In this document: in pieces, positions 6,841 to 16,724 of the stretch | How the letters are laid out: every line of letters starts with the position of its first letter | How positions within the stretch are numbered: position 1 is the stretch's first letter | NCBI RefSeq assembly: GCF_040717535.1 | Contig: NZ_JBFEFI010000007.1 | Coordinates: forward strand, 124,001-188,000 | DNA from: Thalassoglobus sp. JC818 | Lineage (GTDB): Bacteria; Planctomycetota; Planctomycetia; Planctomycetales; Planctomycetaceae | DNA: 64,000 nt | Direction: 5' to 3' | Translations under genes and position numbers: made by a program | The notes under the pieces: model-generated | Database searches by the model: none | The model's input: only the letters and a program-made list of their open reading frames with translations | What the model was told of the DNA's origin: nothing

Positions 6841-9231
6841 GTGTCAGTAAAATTTCAGAAAGCTTTCGGCTGGACTGTCGACCGGCGAGGAATTGTTTGG
6901 GCGCTGCTGTTCTGTCTGACAGCCGTTTCCGCGCTCGGTTATGTCGCACCTGATATGGTTTGGAAACTCTTCGAACCCGCACCCGCTGTGGTGAACGAGA
7001 CGAGTACGACCCAACAAACGGCTCCCAGGCAAGCTGCTCCCGACGTTGAGGTTGTCAGTCTCACCGATTCCGAAGTCATTCTGGTCATCGATTCCAGCCA
7101 GTTCTTCACTGTTGAAGGCTCACAGGCTTTGAAAGCCTGTGTGAGCGCTCTCGAAGAACTTGATTACGTCGAAAGCGTCCTATGGATCGATGAAGTCCCC
7201 CCTCTCAATATCTTTGGGCTTCGAGAATCATTCTTTCCGGGAGTCCATGCTTCAGAGCGGCAATTCGAACAGGCCCGAGAAATCGCTCTGGCTCATCCAC
7301 TTGTCGGGGGGCAGTTGCTGTCTCGCGACGGTGAAACGACTCTCCTGATGGTGCAACTCAATTGGTTCTTTGTCGAAAGTGACGAAGCTGTCACCGACGG
7401 TTTGCGTCGAGCGGTGAAGTCAACGCTCAAGAACTTCCCGACGAATGATTTCGAGGTTTTGGTCACGGGACCTGTCCCGATGTACCTGACCTTCATCACC
7501 TCACAGGAGGCGAATCGTTTCAAGTACCAGATCATCGGCTACGGGATGGTTCTTCTGATGGCGGTCATCCTCTTCCGAGGATTCCGGGCTGTCATGATCG
7601 TCGCGATCGCTCCGACTCTGGGAGTCTTCTGGACGATCGGGCTAGTGAGCTATTTTGAACTGCAAGACAATCCATTTATCGACATTGTCTTGCCCATTTT
7701 GTTGAGTATGGTCGGGCTGACCGATGGTGTTCACTTGATGGTCGAAATCCGGCGTCAGCGCGCATCGGGCTTGTCAGAAAAAGAGGCAGCCAAGCGGGGT
7801 ATCCAGAAAGTCGGCCTGGCCTGTCTTCTCACATCTCTGACCACAGCGATCGGTTTTGGCTCGCTCTCAATGGCTCATCATCAAGTGATCCGAGAGTTTG
7901 GATGGGCTTGCGTGCTGGGAGTGATCGTCACGTTCATCGCGGTGATTACATCAATTCCACTGGCCTGCTCGACATGGCTCGGGAGATCGATTCATCACGG
8001 CCATGAGCGGGGGCTCATCGATCGAAATCTGAGCCGAATCAGTGTGATTATCGATTTCGTTCTTGGACATGCGCGAGTCGTGGGCATCCTTGGAATTGTG
8101 ATCACCTTCGCCTTCACTGCGATCTCTCTGACGCTTCGCCCCGATGATCGACGCACAACCGGTTTGCCGATGAAATCCGAAGCAGCCCGGGCGATTGATC
8201 ACATGGATCAAGCATTCGGAGGGCTCGAGCTCGGATTCGTCGAAGTCACGTGGGACCCGGAGGTTCCATCAGACTCCGCCGAAGTCTTGAAAGTGGTCAC
8301 TGAAGTTGATGACGCGTTACGCGAAGAACCGCTGCTTGGAAGTCCGCTGTCCATCCGTTCTTTCATTGATGCGCTCCCTGGAGACGGAGACTTCGAAGAG
8401 CGAATGCCGCTTTTGGAACTGCTTCCTCCTCCGTTGAAGCGTTCCTACTACTCTCCGGAGAAAAGATCAGCCCGAATTCAGTTTCGCGTTCAGGATTTGG
8501 GAATCGCCAAATACGCACCGGTGTTCGAACGGGTTCGAGAAGAGTGCGCAGCGATCACACGAGATCATCCCGGATTTGAGGTCAGACTGGGTGGCGAACC
8601 GGTCCGCCGCTGGGAGAGCCTCTTTCAAATCGTGATGGACCTCGTTTACAGCCTCGGCAGTGCCAGCCTCATCATCTTCGTCGTCTTGAGTCTTGCTTAC
8701 CGTTCGCTTCGTCTCGGTTTGATTTCGATCATTCCGAATGTCTTCCCGCTGGCCGTCACCGGAGTCTATCTGGTGGTGACAGGTCAAACCCTCGAGATCG
8801 TCAGTGTATGCGCCTTTACGGTTTGTCTGGGGATCGCAGTGGACGACACGATTCACTTTCTGACGCGTTACGAAGAAGAACGCGCTGAGCTTCAGGCCAG
8901 GGGAGGAGGATCAGAACGTGAAGCAATTCGACGCGCGTTCATCGGAACGGGAACAGCGCTCATCATGACGACTGCGGTTCTAGTTGTCGGTTTTGCGACG
9001 GTCATGTTCAGCGATATGCGAGATCAGCGAATTTTCGCCAGCATGGCCGGGCTCACGATTTCCGCAGCACTCTTTGGCGATCTTGTTTTTCTCCCCGCAC
9101 TTCTATCATTCTTCGGGGAAAGCGACAGTCGTTCAGATGATTCCACCGATCCGCAGCTTGACCCTCGAAGCGCCGAGTCATCGGAGGAGGACTCTTCTGA
9201 TTCCATGATTTCTGCGACACTCGATCGGTAA
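6841..9231 (+). CDS. RND/MMPL family transporter
   Basis: About 796 residues from the GTG at 6841 (a TTG at 6799 is also possible; neither has a clear ribosome site). The layout is the usual duplicated RND half: an N-terminal membrane helix, a large periplasmic loop, five or six helices with ADG-like TDGVHLMVEIRR, a second helix and loop, then a second helical bundle with the matching VDDTIHFLTRYEE. These paired acidic motifs are typical of the MMPL/SSD group that exports lipids, hopanoids (HpnN-like) or other hydrophobic molecules. The C-terminus is an acidic Ser-rich tail. Cargo cannot be told from sequence; a hopanoid role is conceivable because a squalene-hopene cyclase occurs 47 kb away, but nothing here links them. 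Confidence 0.85.
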   Translation: MSVKFQKAFGWTVDRRGIVWALLFCLTAVSALGYVAPDMVWKLFEPAPAVVNETSTTQQTAPRQAAPDVEVVSLTDSEVILVIDSSQFFTVEGSQALKACVSALEELDYVESVLWIDEVPPLNIFGLRESFFPGVHASERQFEQAREIALAHPLVGGQLLSRDGETTLLMVQLNWFFVESDEAVTDGLRRAVKSTLKNFPTNDFEVLVTGPVPMYLTFITSQEANRFKYQIIGYGMVLLMAVILFRGFRAVMIVAIAPTLGVFWTIGLVSYFELQDNPFIDIVLPILLSMVGLTDGVHLMVEIRRQRASGLSEKEAAKRGIQKVGLACLLTSLTTAIGFGSLSMAHHQVIREFGWACVLGVIVTFIAVITSIPLACSTWLGRSIHHGHERGLIDRNLSRISVIIDFVLGHARVVGILGIVITFAFTAISLTLRPDDRRTTGLPMKSEAARAIDHMDQAFGGLELGFVEVTWDPEVPSDSAEVLKVVTEVDDALREEPLLGSPLSIRSFIDALPGDGDFEERMPLLELLPPPLKRSYYSPEKRSARIQFRVQDLGIAKYAPVFERVREECAAITRDHPGFEVRLGGEPVRRWESLFQIVMDLVYSLGSASLIIFVVLSLAYRSLRLGLISIIPNVFPLAVTGVYLVVTGQTLEIVSVCAFTVCLGIAVDDTIHFLTRYEEERAELQARGGGSEREAIRRAFIGTGTALIMTTAVLVVGFATVMFSDMRDQRIFASMAGLTISAALFGDLVFLPALLSFFGESDSRSDDSTDPQLDPRSAESSEEDSSDSMISATLDR

Positions 9232-9326
9232 GTGAACGGCTTCGGTTGATGTCAGTTGATTGCTAAACTCTAAAGCGACAATCTTCCTTCTGACCGCCCG
9301 CATCTTTTTGGCTCAGAAAGCAAACG

Positions 9327-11183
9327 ATGAATTCAGTCGCCAGCCGCATTTTCAAAGAGTGGACTCAAACTGGCTGGGGAATGGTCGTTGTCGGTGTTCT
9401 GTTTCGGCTGATCTCGTTTGTCGTTCTCGCTCCCTTACCCGGACTTGTCTTGAGGACAGTCCTCACATTCTCCGGGCAATCGGCCGTCGCCGATATGGAT
9501 ATCGTCTCGTTCGTGCTGCATCCGCTGGGAATGATCGGCATGATCACTGTCGCAGCTGTCTTCTTGTGCGTCCTCGCCTTGGAGCAGGCGACCTTCATCG
9601 TGATGGCCATGTCTGGACGAAAGGTAACAACTGGTGACTTGCTGACGTGTCTGCACATTAGCTTCTTGAAAGCACCGAATGTTCTACGACTGACTCTACA
9701 GATCGTAGTTCGCGTGCTGATGATCGCAGTTCCGTTTCTCGCCGCGGGAGGTCTGATTTTCTGGCTGATGTTGACCGACGTCGATATCAACTTTTATCTG
9801 CAGAACCGACCACCCAAATTTCTTGTTGCAGCTTCGATGATTGGAGTCGTGCTGGCTGTCATGTGTTGGAGACTCCTTCCCCGAGTCGCGGGATGGTTCG
9901 TTGCACTCCCGATCTTGATGATGGAAAAAGAAGGCCCGTGGGGTGCGATACGCGTCAGCGAACAACGAACGATGGGGCATCGAAAAAACATCGGAATTGG
10001 TTTCGTCGCCTGGATCGGAATCTCATTGTTGCTGTCGATGGTCCTTTCGGCAGCCACGGTCTTCATTGCTCGCAGCGTCGTTCCGCCATTCACAGGTTCC
10101 GTGACCATTCTCATCACCGTCCTCGGGGCTCTTCTGATTATCTACAGCTTGGCATCGCTCGCTATCAGTTTGACTCAGTCAATTTTGTTCTCACTGCTGA
10201 TGACAGACTTCTATCGACAGACACTCCCGGAGGAGAAAGCCGTACCTGTTTCGGTAAAAGACATTCCGCAAGCTGAGTCAAAGTTCTGGTCGCAATTGAC
10301 CTGGCCACGACTGGCTTCTGGAGTTGTGATTCTCGCATTGTTCTCTGGGTTGATTGGCGTTTGGCTGGTCGATGGAGTCCGTCCGGTCGACGATGTTTTG
10401 ATCATTGCTCATCGTGGAGCATCTGGATCAGCTCCGGAAAATACTCTCTCTTCGGTGCGAAGGGCATTGGACGAAAATGCTGACCAGGTAGAAATTGACG
10501 TTCAAGAAACGGCGGACGGAGAGGTCGTCGTCTTTCATGATTCAGACTTCATGAAAGTCAGTCGAGTCAATTTGAAGATTTGGGACGCCACGTTGGAAAA
10601 GCTCTCACAGATCGATATCGGCAGTCATTTCTCCTCAGACTTCGATCAAGAGCGAGTTCCAACTCTCAAAGAAGTCCTCGAGGTCTGCTCCGGGCATGCC
10701 GTGGTGAACATAGAACTGAAATACTATGGCCACGATCAGGACTTGGAGCGAAAGGTGGTCCAGATCGTCGAAGAGACCGGGATGACAGACAGCGTTGTAC
10801 TGATGTCCCTGAAGCTGGACGCGGTCAAGAAAATGAAGAAACTTCGGCCCGATTGGACGGTGGGATTGCTCACTGCGACTGCGATCGGAGATTTGACAAA
10901 GCTGGAAGCGGACTTTCTGGCTGTCAATTCGAGTTTGATCAGCCATGCATTTGTAGACCGTGCTCACGATCGCGGAAAGGATGTTTACTGTTGGACGGTG
11001 AACGATTCGATTCAGATGTCTCTGATGATGTCGCAAGGAGTCGACGGGATCATCACTGACTTTCCGGGGCTGGCTCGGAGAGTGATTCAACAAAGAATGG
11101 AACTCAACACCGTCGAACGCCTACTGCTGGAGTTGGCCTACAACTTCGGAGTGATCACTTCCGCACCGGGGCCAGAACAATAA
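9327..11183 (+). CDS. Glycerophosphodiester phosphodiesterase with N-terminal membrane domain
   Basis: The 618-residue protein starts with about 330 residues holding six or more hydrophobic helices, typical of the glycerophosphodiesterase membrane-domain family. A further helix (SGVVILALFSGLIGVWLV) leads into a GDPD TIM barrel from about residue 355. The barrel has the signature IAHRGASGSAPENT, with its catalytic His, the metal-binding pair EIDVQET, a second His in VVFHDSDF, and the C-terminal WTVND. GDPD enzymes hydrolyse deacylated phospholipid head groups to sn-glycerol 3-phosphate and an alcohol; the membrane domain suggests action at the inner membrane. It lies 95 bp after the RND gene on the same strand, so it may be co-transcribed. 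Confidence 0.9.
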   Translation: MNSVASRIFKEWTQTGWGMVVVGVLFRLISFVVLAPLPGLVLRTVLTFSGQSAVADMDIVSFVLHPLGMIGMITVAAVFLCVLALEQATFIVMAMSGRKVTTGDLLTCLHISFLKAPNVLRLTLQIVVRVLMIAVPFLAAGGLIFWLMLTDVDINFYLQNRPPKFLVAASMIGVVLAVMCWRLLPRVAGWFVALPILMMEKEGPWGAIRVSEQRTMGHRKNIGIGFVAWIGISLLLSMVLSAATVFIARSVVPPFTGSVTILITVLGALLIIYSLASLAISLTQSILFSLLMTDFYRQTLPEEKAVPVSVKDIPQAESKFWSQLTWPRLASGVVILALFSGLIGVWLVDGVRPVDDVLIIAHRGASGSAPENTLSSVRRALDENADQVEIDVQETADGEVVVFHDSDFMKVSRVNLKIWDATLEKLSQIDIGSHFSSDFDQERVPTLKEVLEVCSGHAVVNIELKYYGHDQDLERKVVQIVEETGMTDSVVLMSLKLDAVKKMKKLRPDWTVGLLTATAIGDLTKLEADFLAVNSSLISHAFVDRAHDRGKDVYCWTVNDSIQMSLMMSQGVDGIITDFPGLARRVIQQRMELNTVERLLLELAYNFGVITSAPGPEQ

Positions 11184-11232
11184 TCTCTGTCGTGGATTTC
11201 AATCGCTTCTGAGCAACGAGTCGCAACCAACG

Positions 11233-11961
11233 ATGTATGCAATTTGTCGCAGCTACAATAATCCGAAGATCGTTGGACTCCTAGAAAGTCTTCGAAGTCT
11301 GCCCGAGATCAACGGACTGATTGTCCCCGTCAATTCAGATCGAGACGGAGCCCCTTCCGGGACAAGCGGCTTCTCCACTAGAGCTTACCTGCAAGAGACT
11401 TCTGGTTTCGAGAACCTAAAGTGCTTGCCGATTCCAGATCAAGATTACGGTTGGTCAAAAGCACTCAATGTTGCCCTCGCACATGTTCCGCCGCGTGAGA
11501 CGTATGTTCTGATCATTTCCACGGAAATTCGTCTCACTTCCGTCCAATTTACCGGGATGTGCGCAGCGGCCGCTCCTCCTTCTGCAAGTTGTGGATACGT
11601 ATTGTTTCAAGACCGCGAGGAGACATGCTTCCAGTTTCCCAGGAACACCTGCCTCGTCTGGAAACTCTCTCTTTTGAAATCAATCGTGAAGAATGGGATC
11701 ATTTTCGATGAGTTGCTCGACTCCCGAAGCGGAATGGAAGACGTTGAACTTGCGCTGCGATTGATGGAACAGTCGGACGTCGTCCCGATGCTGGGAGCGA
11801 GGGACGTTCGTCTCGAAGCCAGAACGACAGCTTCTGAGTTCGCCAGAAAAGTGGCAGCCGAAAACCAGGCCATCGAAGAGATTTTCGAGAGATTCCCAGC
11901 TGAGACTGTCGAGCGGTTTCGACATCACATCCGAGCGGAAAACCAAAAACGGTTGATGTGA
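11233..11961 (+). CDS. Glycosyltransferase family 2-like protein
   Basis: At 242 residues it has the outline of a GT-A glycosyltransferase. There is an N-terminal strand (MYAICRSYNNP), an N-rich/DQDYGWSKALNVAL segment that resembles the 'aligned nucleotide binding plus GxxxARN' region of GT2 enzymes, and a late GMEDVELALRLM motif that matches the usual catalytic ED of the family. The canonical DxD is not obvious; VLIISTEIRL sits where it would be expected. Activity is therefore less certain than the fold. It opens a run of sugar-related genes on the same strand, which supports a role in glycan assembly. Confidence 0.6.
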   Translation: MYAICRSYNNPKIVGLLESLRSLPEINGLIVPVNSDRDGAPSGTSGFSTRAYLQETSGFENLKCLPIPDQDYGWSKALNVALAHVPPRETYVLIISTEIRLTSVQFTGMCAAAAPPSASCGYVLFQDREETCFQFPRNTCLVWKLSLLKSIVKNGIIFDELLDSRSGMEDVELALRLMEQSDVVPMLGARDVRLEARTTASEFARKVAAENQAIEEIFERFPAETVERFRHHIRAENQKRLM

Positions 11962-12120
11962 TGACGTCGCGAAGAATGAAGCTGAATTCGAAATCATCGT
12001 CACCGTGCAGTGGGCGCAATCTAAACTCACAAAGTGAGTGTCCGCTCAGAGCAACGATGACAATGCTCAATTGATCCACTACGATTCCAACAACCAGAGT
12101 TACCTGAAGAGAAAGGTCGG

Positions 12121-13191
12121 TTGAGGTTGATTGCAGTTGTCACTGGAGCGGCGGGGCTCATTGGAGCCGAAGCGTGCCGCCAGTTTTCGAAAGTGGGGTT
12201 TCAGATCGTGGGGATCGACAACGATCTACGCGCTCACTTCTTCGGGCCGAATTCTTCGACAAGTCCGCAAATGTCGGTTCTGAAAGAACAGATCCCAGAA
12301 CTCGTCCATCACCCGGTCGATATTCGCGACCGCGAGAAAGTAGACTCAGTCTTTTCGGATTACTCTTCGGACATCTCCGTGGTGATTCACACTGCCGGTC
12401 AGCCTTCGCACGACTGGGCAGCGAGTGACCCGTTCACAGACTTTAATGTGAACGCGGTTGGGACGCTCAATCTCTTGGAAGCGACTCGTGCGTCGTGTCC
12501 GGACGCGGCTTTTCTGTTTACTTCGACGAACAAAGTTTACGGCGACCGACCGAATGAGTTGCCTCTCGTTGAAGAAGAAACGCGTTGGGAACTCGATTCG
12601 AGCCATCCGTTCTTCGAGTATGGGATCGATGAATCGATGCCGATTGACCAAACGACTCACTCGCTGTTCGGATGCTCAAAAACTGCGGCAGACTTACTCG
12701 TTCAGGAATACGGACGCTACTTCGGAATGAAGACCGCAGCGTTCCGCGGGGGATGCCTGACAGGGCCCGGACATTCGGGAGCGCAACTGCATGGATTCTT
12801 GTCTTACCTGACCAAGTGTGCGGTCCAGCGAATTCCCTATCGCATTTTCGGGTATCGGGGAAAACAAGTCCGAGACAATATTCACGCTCACGATTTCGTC
12901 CGCATGCTCTTGTGTTGTGCACGCGATCCGGTGCAGGGAGAAGTCTTCAATGCGGGCGGCGGGCGTTTTAGCAATTGTTCGATTTTGGAAGCAATCAGCA
13001 TCATCGAGTCACTCAGGGGAGAACGCATGGTCATTGATTTTGACGAGACCCCCAGACGCGGCGATCATCAATGGTATCTCAGCGATACCCGCAAGTTTTC
13101 TCATCGGTATCCCGACTGGTCGATGACACTCAATTTACAAACGATTCTCGAAGAACTCATTCGAGCCCACGAAACGGCAGCCCGAACCTGA
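12121..13191 (+). CDS. NAD-dependent epimerase/dehydratase, CDP-paratose 2-epimerase-like
   Basis: A 356-residue extended short-chain dehydrogenase. The NAD-binding motif [10 protein letters not shown] is at the very N-terminus, followed by the acidic IDNDLR that selects NAD. The catalytic STNKVYG segment is present; the usual YxxxK reads FGCSK, so the Tyr is Phe, as far as I recall a feature of relatives in this branch. [19 protein letters not shown] and [14 protein letters not shown] strongly resemble the CDP-paratose (tyvelose) 2-epimerase group. The start is a TTG with AAAGG close upstream; TTG at 12127 has better spacing. It probably makes a sugar nucleotide for the adjoining glycosyltransferases; the exact sugar is unknown. 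Confidence 0.83.
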   Translation: MRLIAVVTGAAGLIGAEACRQFSKVGFQIVGIDNDLRAHFFGPNSSTSPQMSVLKEQIPELVHHPVDIRDREKVDSVFSDYSSDISVVIHTAGQPSHDWAASDPFTDFNVNAVGTLNLLEATRASCPDAAFLFTSTNKVYGDRPNELPLVEEETRWELDSSHPFFEYGIDESMPIDQTTHSLFGCSKTAADLLVQEYGRYFGMKTAAFRGGCLTGPGHSGAQLHGFLSYLTKCAVQRIPYRIFGYRGKQVRDNIHAHDFVRMLLCCARDPVQGEVFNAGGGRFSNCSILEAISIIESLRGERMVIDFDETPRRGDHQWYLSDTRKFSHRYPDWSMTLNLQTILEELIRAHETAART

Positions 13192-13328
13192 TCAAACTCT
13201 CGAATTCTTGAGTCCAGACAGCAGCTGCTGAGACGAGAAGATGAGATGTCTCAATTATCGCTTCGACGCGAATTCCCACTCAGGAAAACAGCTCAAGACA
13301 CTTCGATCGAAATGAATGGAACCAGGAC

Positions 13329-14402
13329 GTGAAGACTCTCATCACCGGTGTTTGCGGGTTTGTCGGCAGCCGTCTGGCAGAATGGATTCGTCAAGAGCGT
13401 TCCGATTGGACTGTGATCGGTATCGATAATCTGTCGCGGGCCGGAGCGGAAACGAATCGCACACGCATTCAGTCTCTGGGAGTCGAATTCGTTCATGGTG
13501 ATATTCGGGACAGAAACGATCTGGAATTGATTCCCGATGTCGAAGCGGTCATCGATGCTTCTGCAATGCCAAGCGTGCTGGCTGGAACGGATGGAGGCGG
13601 TGCTTCGCTGCAGTTGATGCAGCACAACTTGATCGGAACATTGAATCTCCTGGAGTTCTGTCGGTCACGTTCGGCCAAGTTCAATATGATCAGCACGAGT
13701 CGAGTCTACGCGATCAAGCCGCTTGCCGGGTTGCCACTGACCAAACAGGACGAAGCATATCTTCCGAACTTCGATGAGATCAAAACTGCCGGGCTCAGCG
13801 AACTCGGCGTATCAGAAGAGTTTTCCACCGAAGCTCCTGTTTCACTTTATGGGGCAAGCAAACTCGCTTCCGAAGTTCTCGCGAAAGAATACGCAGAGAC
13901 GTTCGACTTTCCAGTCTGGATCAATCGGTGCGGAGTGATGGCAGGGGCTGGACAGTTCGGACATCCGGGGCAGGGGATTTTCGCATTCTGGATTCACTCA
14001 CATCAGCAGCGACAACCACTCAAATACATCGGATTCGACGGAACCGGGGCACAGGTGAGAGATATGCTTCACCCGTTCGATCTAGCTCGACTCGTTGTCA
14101 AGCAGTTTGAGTCTGACGGTGACCGCGATCGGCCGATGCTCGTCAATGTCTCGGGCGGCGTCGAGAGTGCGCTGTCGCTGGCACAACTGACTCAATGGTG
14201 CGATCAACGATTCGGGGAACATTTCGTCGGGACTGATCCCAATCCACGTCCTTTTGATTTGCCATGGGTCGTTCTCGATAACAGCCTCGCGAAGAAAACA
14301 TGGGATTGGTCACCCGAGTGGACACGTGAAGACATTTTGACTGAGATCGCCGACTTTGCAGAGACACGAAACGACTGGCTGACCATTTCGAGGGGGCGAT
14401 GA
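13329..14402 (+). CDS. NAD-dependent epimerase/dehydratase (sugar nucleotide)
   Basis: A 357-residue extended short-chain dehydrogenase starting with GTG (CAGGA just upstream). It shows TGVCGFVGSRLAE for NAD binding, IDNLSRAG for the ribose-binding acidic residue, STSRVY for the catalytic Ser and the intact YGASK motif. RCGVMAGAGQFGHPGQG and GTGAQVRDMLHPFDLA place it beside the previous gene's family, so the two may act on related intermediates. Its stop overlaps the start of the next gene (ATGA at 14399), which indicates translational coupling with the membrane glycosyltransferase. Confidence 0.85.
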   Translation: MKTLITGVCGFVGSRLAEWIRQERSDWTVIGIDNLSRAGAETNRTRIQSLGVEFVHGDIRDRNDLELIPDVEAVIDASAMPSVLAGTDGGGASLQLMQHNLIGTLNLLEFCRSRSAKFNMISTSRVYAIKPLAGLPLTKQDEAYLPNFDEIKTAGLSELGVSEEFSTEAPVSLYGASKLASEVLAKEYAETFDFPVWINRCGVMAGAGQFGHPGQGIFAFWIHSHQQRQPLKYIGFDGTGAQVRDMLHPFDLARLVVKQFESDGDRDRPMLVNVSGGVESALSLAQLTQWCDQRFGEHFVGTDPNPRPFDLPWVVLDNSLAKKTWDWSPEWTREDILTEIADFAETRNDWLTISRGR

Positions 14403-15898
14403 TTGAGCCGCCGTCAGGAGGAAACTGGAAGTGGCCTCTTCTTCCAGTCATTGTCTTTTTAGGACTGCGACTTCCGCTCGTCGTTCATCAACCGGGCGGT
14501 CAGGATGAACAGGTCTTTGCCGTTCCGGGGTGGACTGTCGCGAAAGAGGGAGTTCCTCGTGTTCCATATCTGGTGACAGACAAACGAGCCACGTTCTATC
14601 AGAACGCCGATCGATGTTTGATGGCGCTTCCGCCCGGGCTGTTCTACATTCAAGCACCGTTTTTCTACCTGCTTTCGGCTGGCTATCCCACCGCGAGAAT
14701 GCCGCTGCTGTGGGGCGGATGTCTCGCGATTGGCCTTTGTTACTTCGCAACAAGGAAATTTGGTGGGAATTGGTTCGCGGGTCTTCTCGCTGCAAGTCTG
14801 CTGGCGTTTTCCCGTCCGTTGATGTTCACGTCGATACTGGCTCGGCCAGACTTGCTCTGCATGCTTTGTGGTTGGGGGGCACTGCTGACGTTGTGGGCCC
14901 ACTCCGGAAAACGGAGTTGGAAGCGAATCGTCTCAGCTGGAGCCTTGTGTGGTCTGGGCGGACTTTTTCATCCGTTCGCTCTTGTCTTCTGCATACAGTG
15001 CGGAGTCTGGGTGCTCGGCGCGAATGGCAGCCTGAAAGATCGCCTTCTTCGGGCGACTCTTCTGACGTTCTCAGCAGTGGCTGTCTTGATGTTGTGGTTG
15101 CCGCTGATCATCAAGTTTCCGCAGGAGTTTCAAAGTCAATTCTTTGCGAATGTTGTTGATCGTGCTGGGCCCGGTCTTGGATCGCGTCTCTTGAATCCGA
15201 TTCCGTCTTTTCGGCACCACATTGGTCTCATCTGGGAGTTCTTCGGTTCTTCGCAGACCGCGTTCTTCGGCGGAGGTGCGATCATCAGCCTGGTGATCTT
15301 GCTCAGGCAGCGCGCATCCCATGCCCGCGCGCTTACGATGATCGTGGTCTCAAGTCTCTATCTGACAGCGACAGTGGCCGGGATGCATCCGACCAAGGGG
15401 TATTGGGTTTATCCGACATTCTGGATCTGCGTGACCATCGGACTGGCGTTGCAACCGTGGTTGACGACGAGCACTCACCGGATCAGATATTTCCCGACAG
15501 CGATTGTCATTGCGATTGGGATGGTCGTTTTCGTTCCGGGCGGAGGCCTACGATCCGCCTGGGTCTATTGGAATCATTGGGGCGATCAACGTTTCCATGC
15601 GGGGAACTTCATCTCCGAAGTCCTCGAAGAGATGCCCTCAGATGGGCTTTATCTCGCCGACACAAGCTACGTCTTTGACATCTACCTTTCTGGACGTGAG
15701 ACTCTGTTGTGTCAACAACGTGAACTCTTTTACGGAGACTCAGAGATTCCCTATCGATATCTACTCGCCGCTGGCGAAGCTGTTCAGGATGAGTGGCCCA
15801 AAGAATATGGCGCTGTTCTCAGCTCGACGATCGGAACACAGGCAACGCCGCAAGACTGCTTTGTAAACATTTATGTCCCAAGTGAGTCCGTTGAATAG
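14399..15898 (+). CDS. GT-C membrane glycosyltransferase (PMT/ArnT-like)
   Basis: The 499-residue protein has about ten hydrophobic helices. In the first extracytoplasmic loop it carries QPGGQDEQVF, whose acidic pair sits where GT-C enzymes place the catalytic Asp. WTVAKEGVPRVPYL and RCLMALPPGLFYIQAPFFYL resemble the Dol-P-mannosyltransferase (PMT_2/GT83) group. Such enzymes move a sugar from a polyprenyl-phosphate donor to lipid or protein on the outer face of the membrane. The start overlaps the epimerase stop by 4 nt, and the end overlaps the next gene by 26 nt. The downstream GT2 enzyme could make its lipid-linked donor. Confidence 0.8.
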   Translation: MIEPPSGGNWKWPLLPVIVFLGLRLPLVVHQPGGQDEQVFAVPGWTVAKEGVPRVPYLVTDKRATFYQNADRCLMALPPGLFYIQAPFFYLLSAGYPTARMPLLWGGCLAIGLCYFATRKFGGNWFAGLLAASLLAFSRPLMFTSILARPDLLCMLCGWGALLTLWAHSGKRSWKRIVSAGALCGLGGLFHPFALVFCIQCGVWVLGANGSLKDRLLRATLLTFSAVAVLMLWLPLIIKFPQEFQSQFFANVVDRAGPGLGSRLLNPIPSFRHHIGLIWEFFGSSQTAFFGGGAIISLVILLRQRASHARALTMIVVSSLYLTATVAGMHPTKGYWVYPTFWICVTIGLALQPWLTTSTHRIRYFPTAIVIAIGMVVFVPGGGLRSAWVYWNHWGDQRFHAGNFISEVLEEMPSDGLYLADTSYVFDIYLSGRETLLCQQRELFYGDSEIPYRYLLAAGEAVQDEWPKEYGAVLSSTIGTQATPQDCFVNIYVPSESVE

Positions 15899-16706
15899 TC
15901 GCCCCCAACTTTCGCTGGTGATCCCGGCACATAACGAAGAACAGAACATTCAGGGATGTCTTGATGAACTGGTGTCGGCACTCATCACAGGGGCTGGACT
16001 TGATGTCGAACTGATCGTCGTCGCGGATGGATGTACCGACCAAACCGAAGAACTCGTTCAGGAAAGAATGAAAGCGGTCCCCGGGATCCGCTTGATTCGA
16101 CACTCAGCTCCGTGCGGTTTCGGTCGAGCGATTCGCTGCGGACTCAATTACGCCGAGGGCGATGTTGTTGTCATCTACATGGCTGATCTGTCAGATCGAC
16201 CGCAGGATGTTCTGAACTACTATCGTCTGATCATCGACGAAGAGTACGACTGCGTTTTCGGATCGAGATTCATCGACGGCGGAAGCGTTCACAACTACCC
16301 CCGTTTCAAGTTGATCGTCAACCGATTCGTGAACACCGCGATTCGCGTCATGTTCTGGACCCGGTTCAATGACCTGACGAATGCGTTCAAAGCGTATCGG
16401 CGGGAAGTCATTCAGTCATGTGGCCCGTATCGATCGTGCCACTTCAACATCACACTGGAGATGTCTCTCAGTGCGTTGATTGCGGGCTATAGGATCAAAC
16501 AATGCCCGATTCACTGGGAAGGCCGCACCTGGGGCTCGACGAAACTCAAGCTTCGCGAAATGGGACGCCGCTACCTGTGCACGTTAATGATGTTGTTCTT
16601 CCAGCGGATGCTAATTGCCGATGATGTCCGTCAGGAGCGGGATCGAACCGGAGCTTCGGGAGAAGAAATCTTGCTCACAGAAGTCTCAGACTCGTCGACG
16701 GTCTGA
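15873..16706 (+). CDS. Glycosyltransferase family 2, polyprenyl-phosphate sugar synthase type
   Basis: The 277-residue protein shows LSLVIPAHNEEQNI near the N-terminus, LIVVADGCTDQT for nucleotide binding and VVIYMADLSDRPQD, where DLSD replaces DxD. These match dolichyl/undecaprenyl-phosphate mannosyl- or glucosyltransferases. HFNITLEMSLSALIAGYRI and the WEGRTWGSTKLKLREMGRRY tail are also typical. There are no C-terminal membrane helices, so it would act on the inner face of the membrane. Its start lies inside the preceding GT-C gene (26-nt overlap), which suggests the pair works together: this enzyme charges a lipid phosphate and the GT-C protein uses it. Confidence 0.86.
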   Translation: MSQVSPLNSRPQLSLVIPAHNEEQNIQGCLDELVSALITGAGLDVELIVVADGCTDQTEELVQERMKAVPGIRLIRHSAPCGFGRAIRCGLNYAEGDVVVIYMADLSDRPQDVLNYYRLIIDEEYDCVFGSRFIDGGSVHNYPRFKLIVNRFVNTAIRVMFWTRFNDLTNAFKAYRREVIQSCGPYRSCHFNITLEMSLSALIAGYRIKQCPIHWEGRTWGSTKLKLREMGRRYLCTLMMLFFQRMLIADDVRQERDRTGASGEEILLTEVSDSSTV

Positions 16707-16724
16707 GCCAAGAACCATCGCTAA

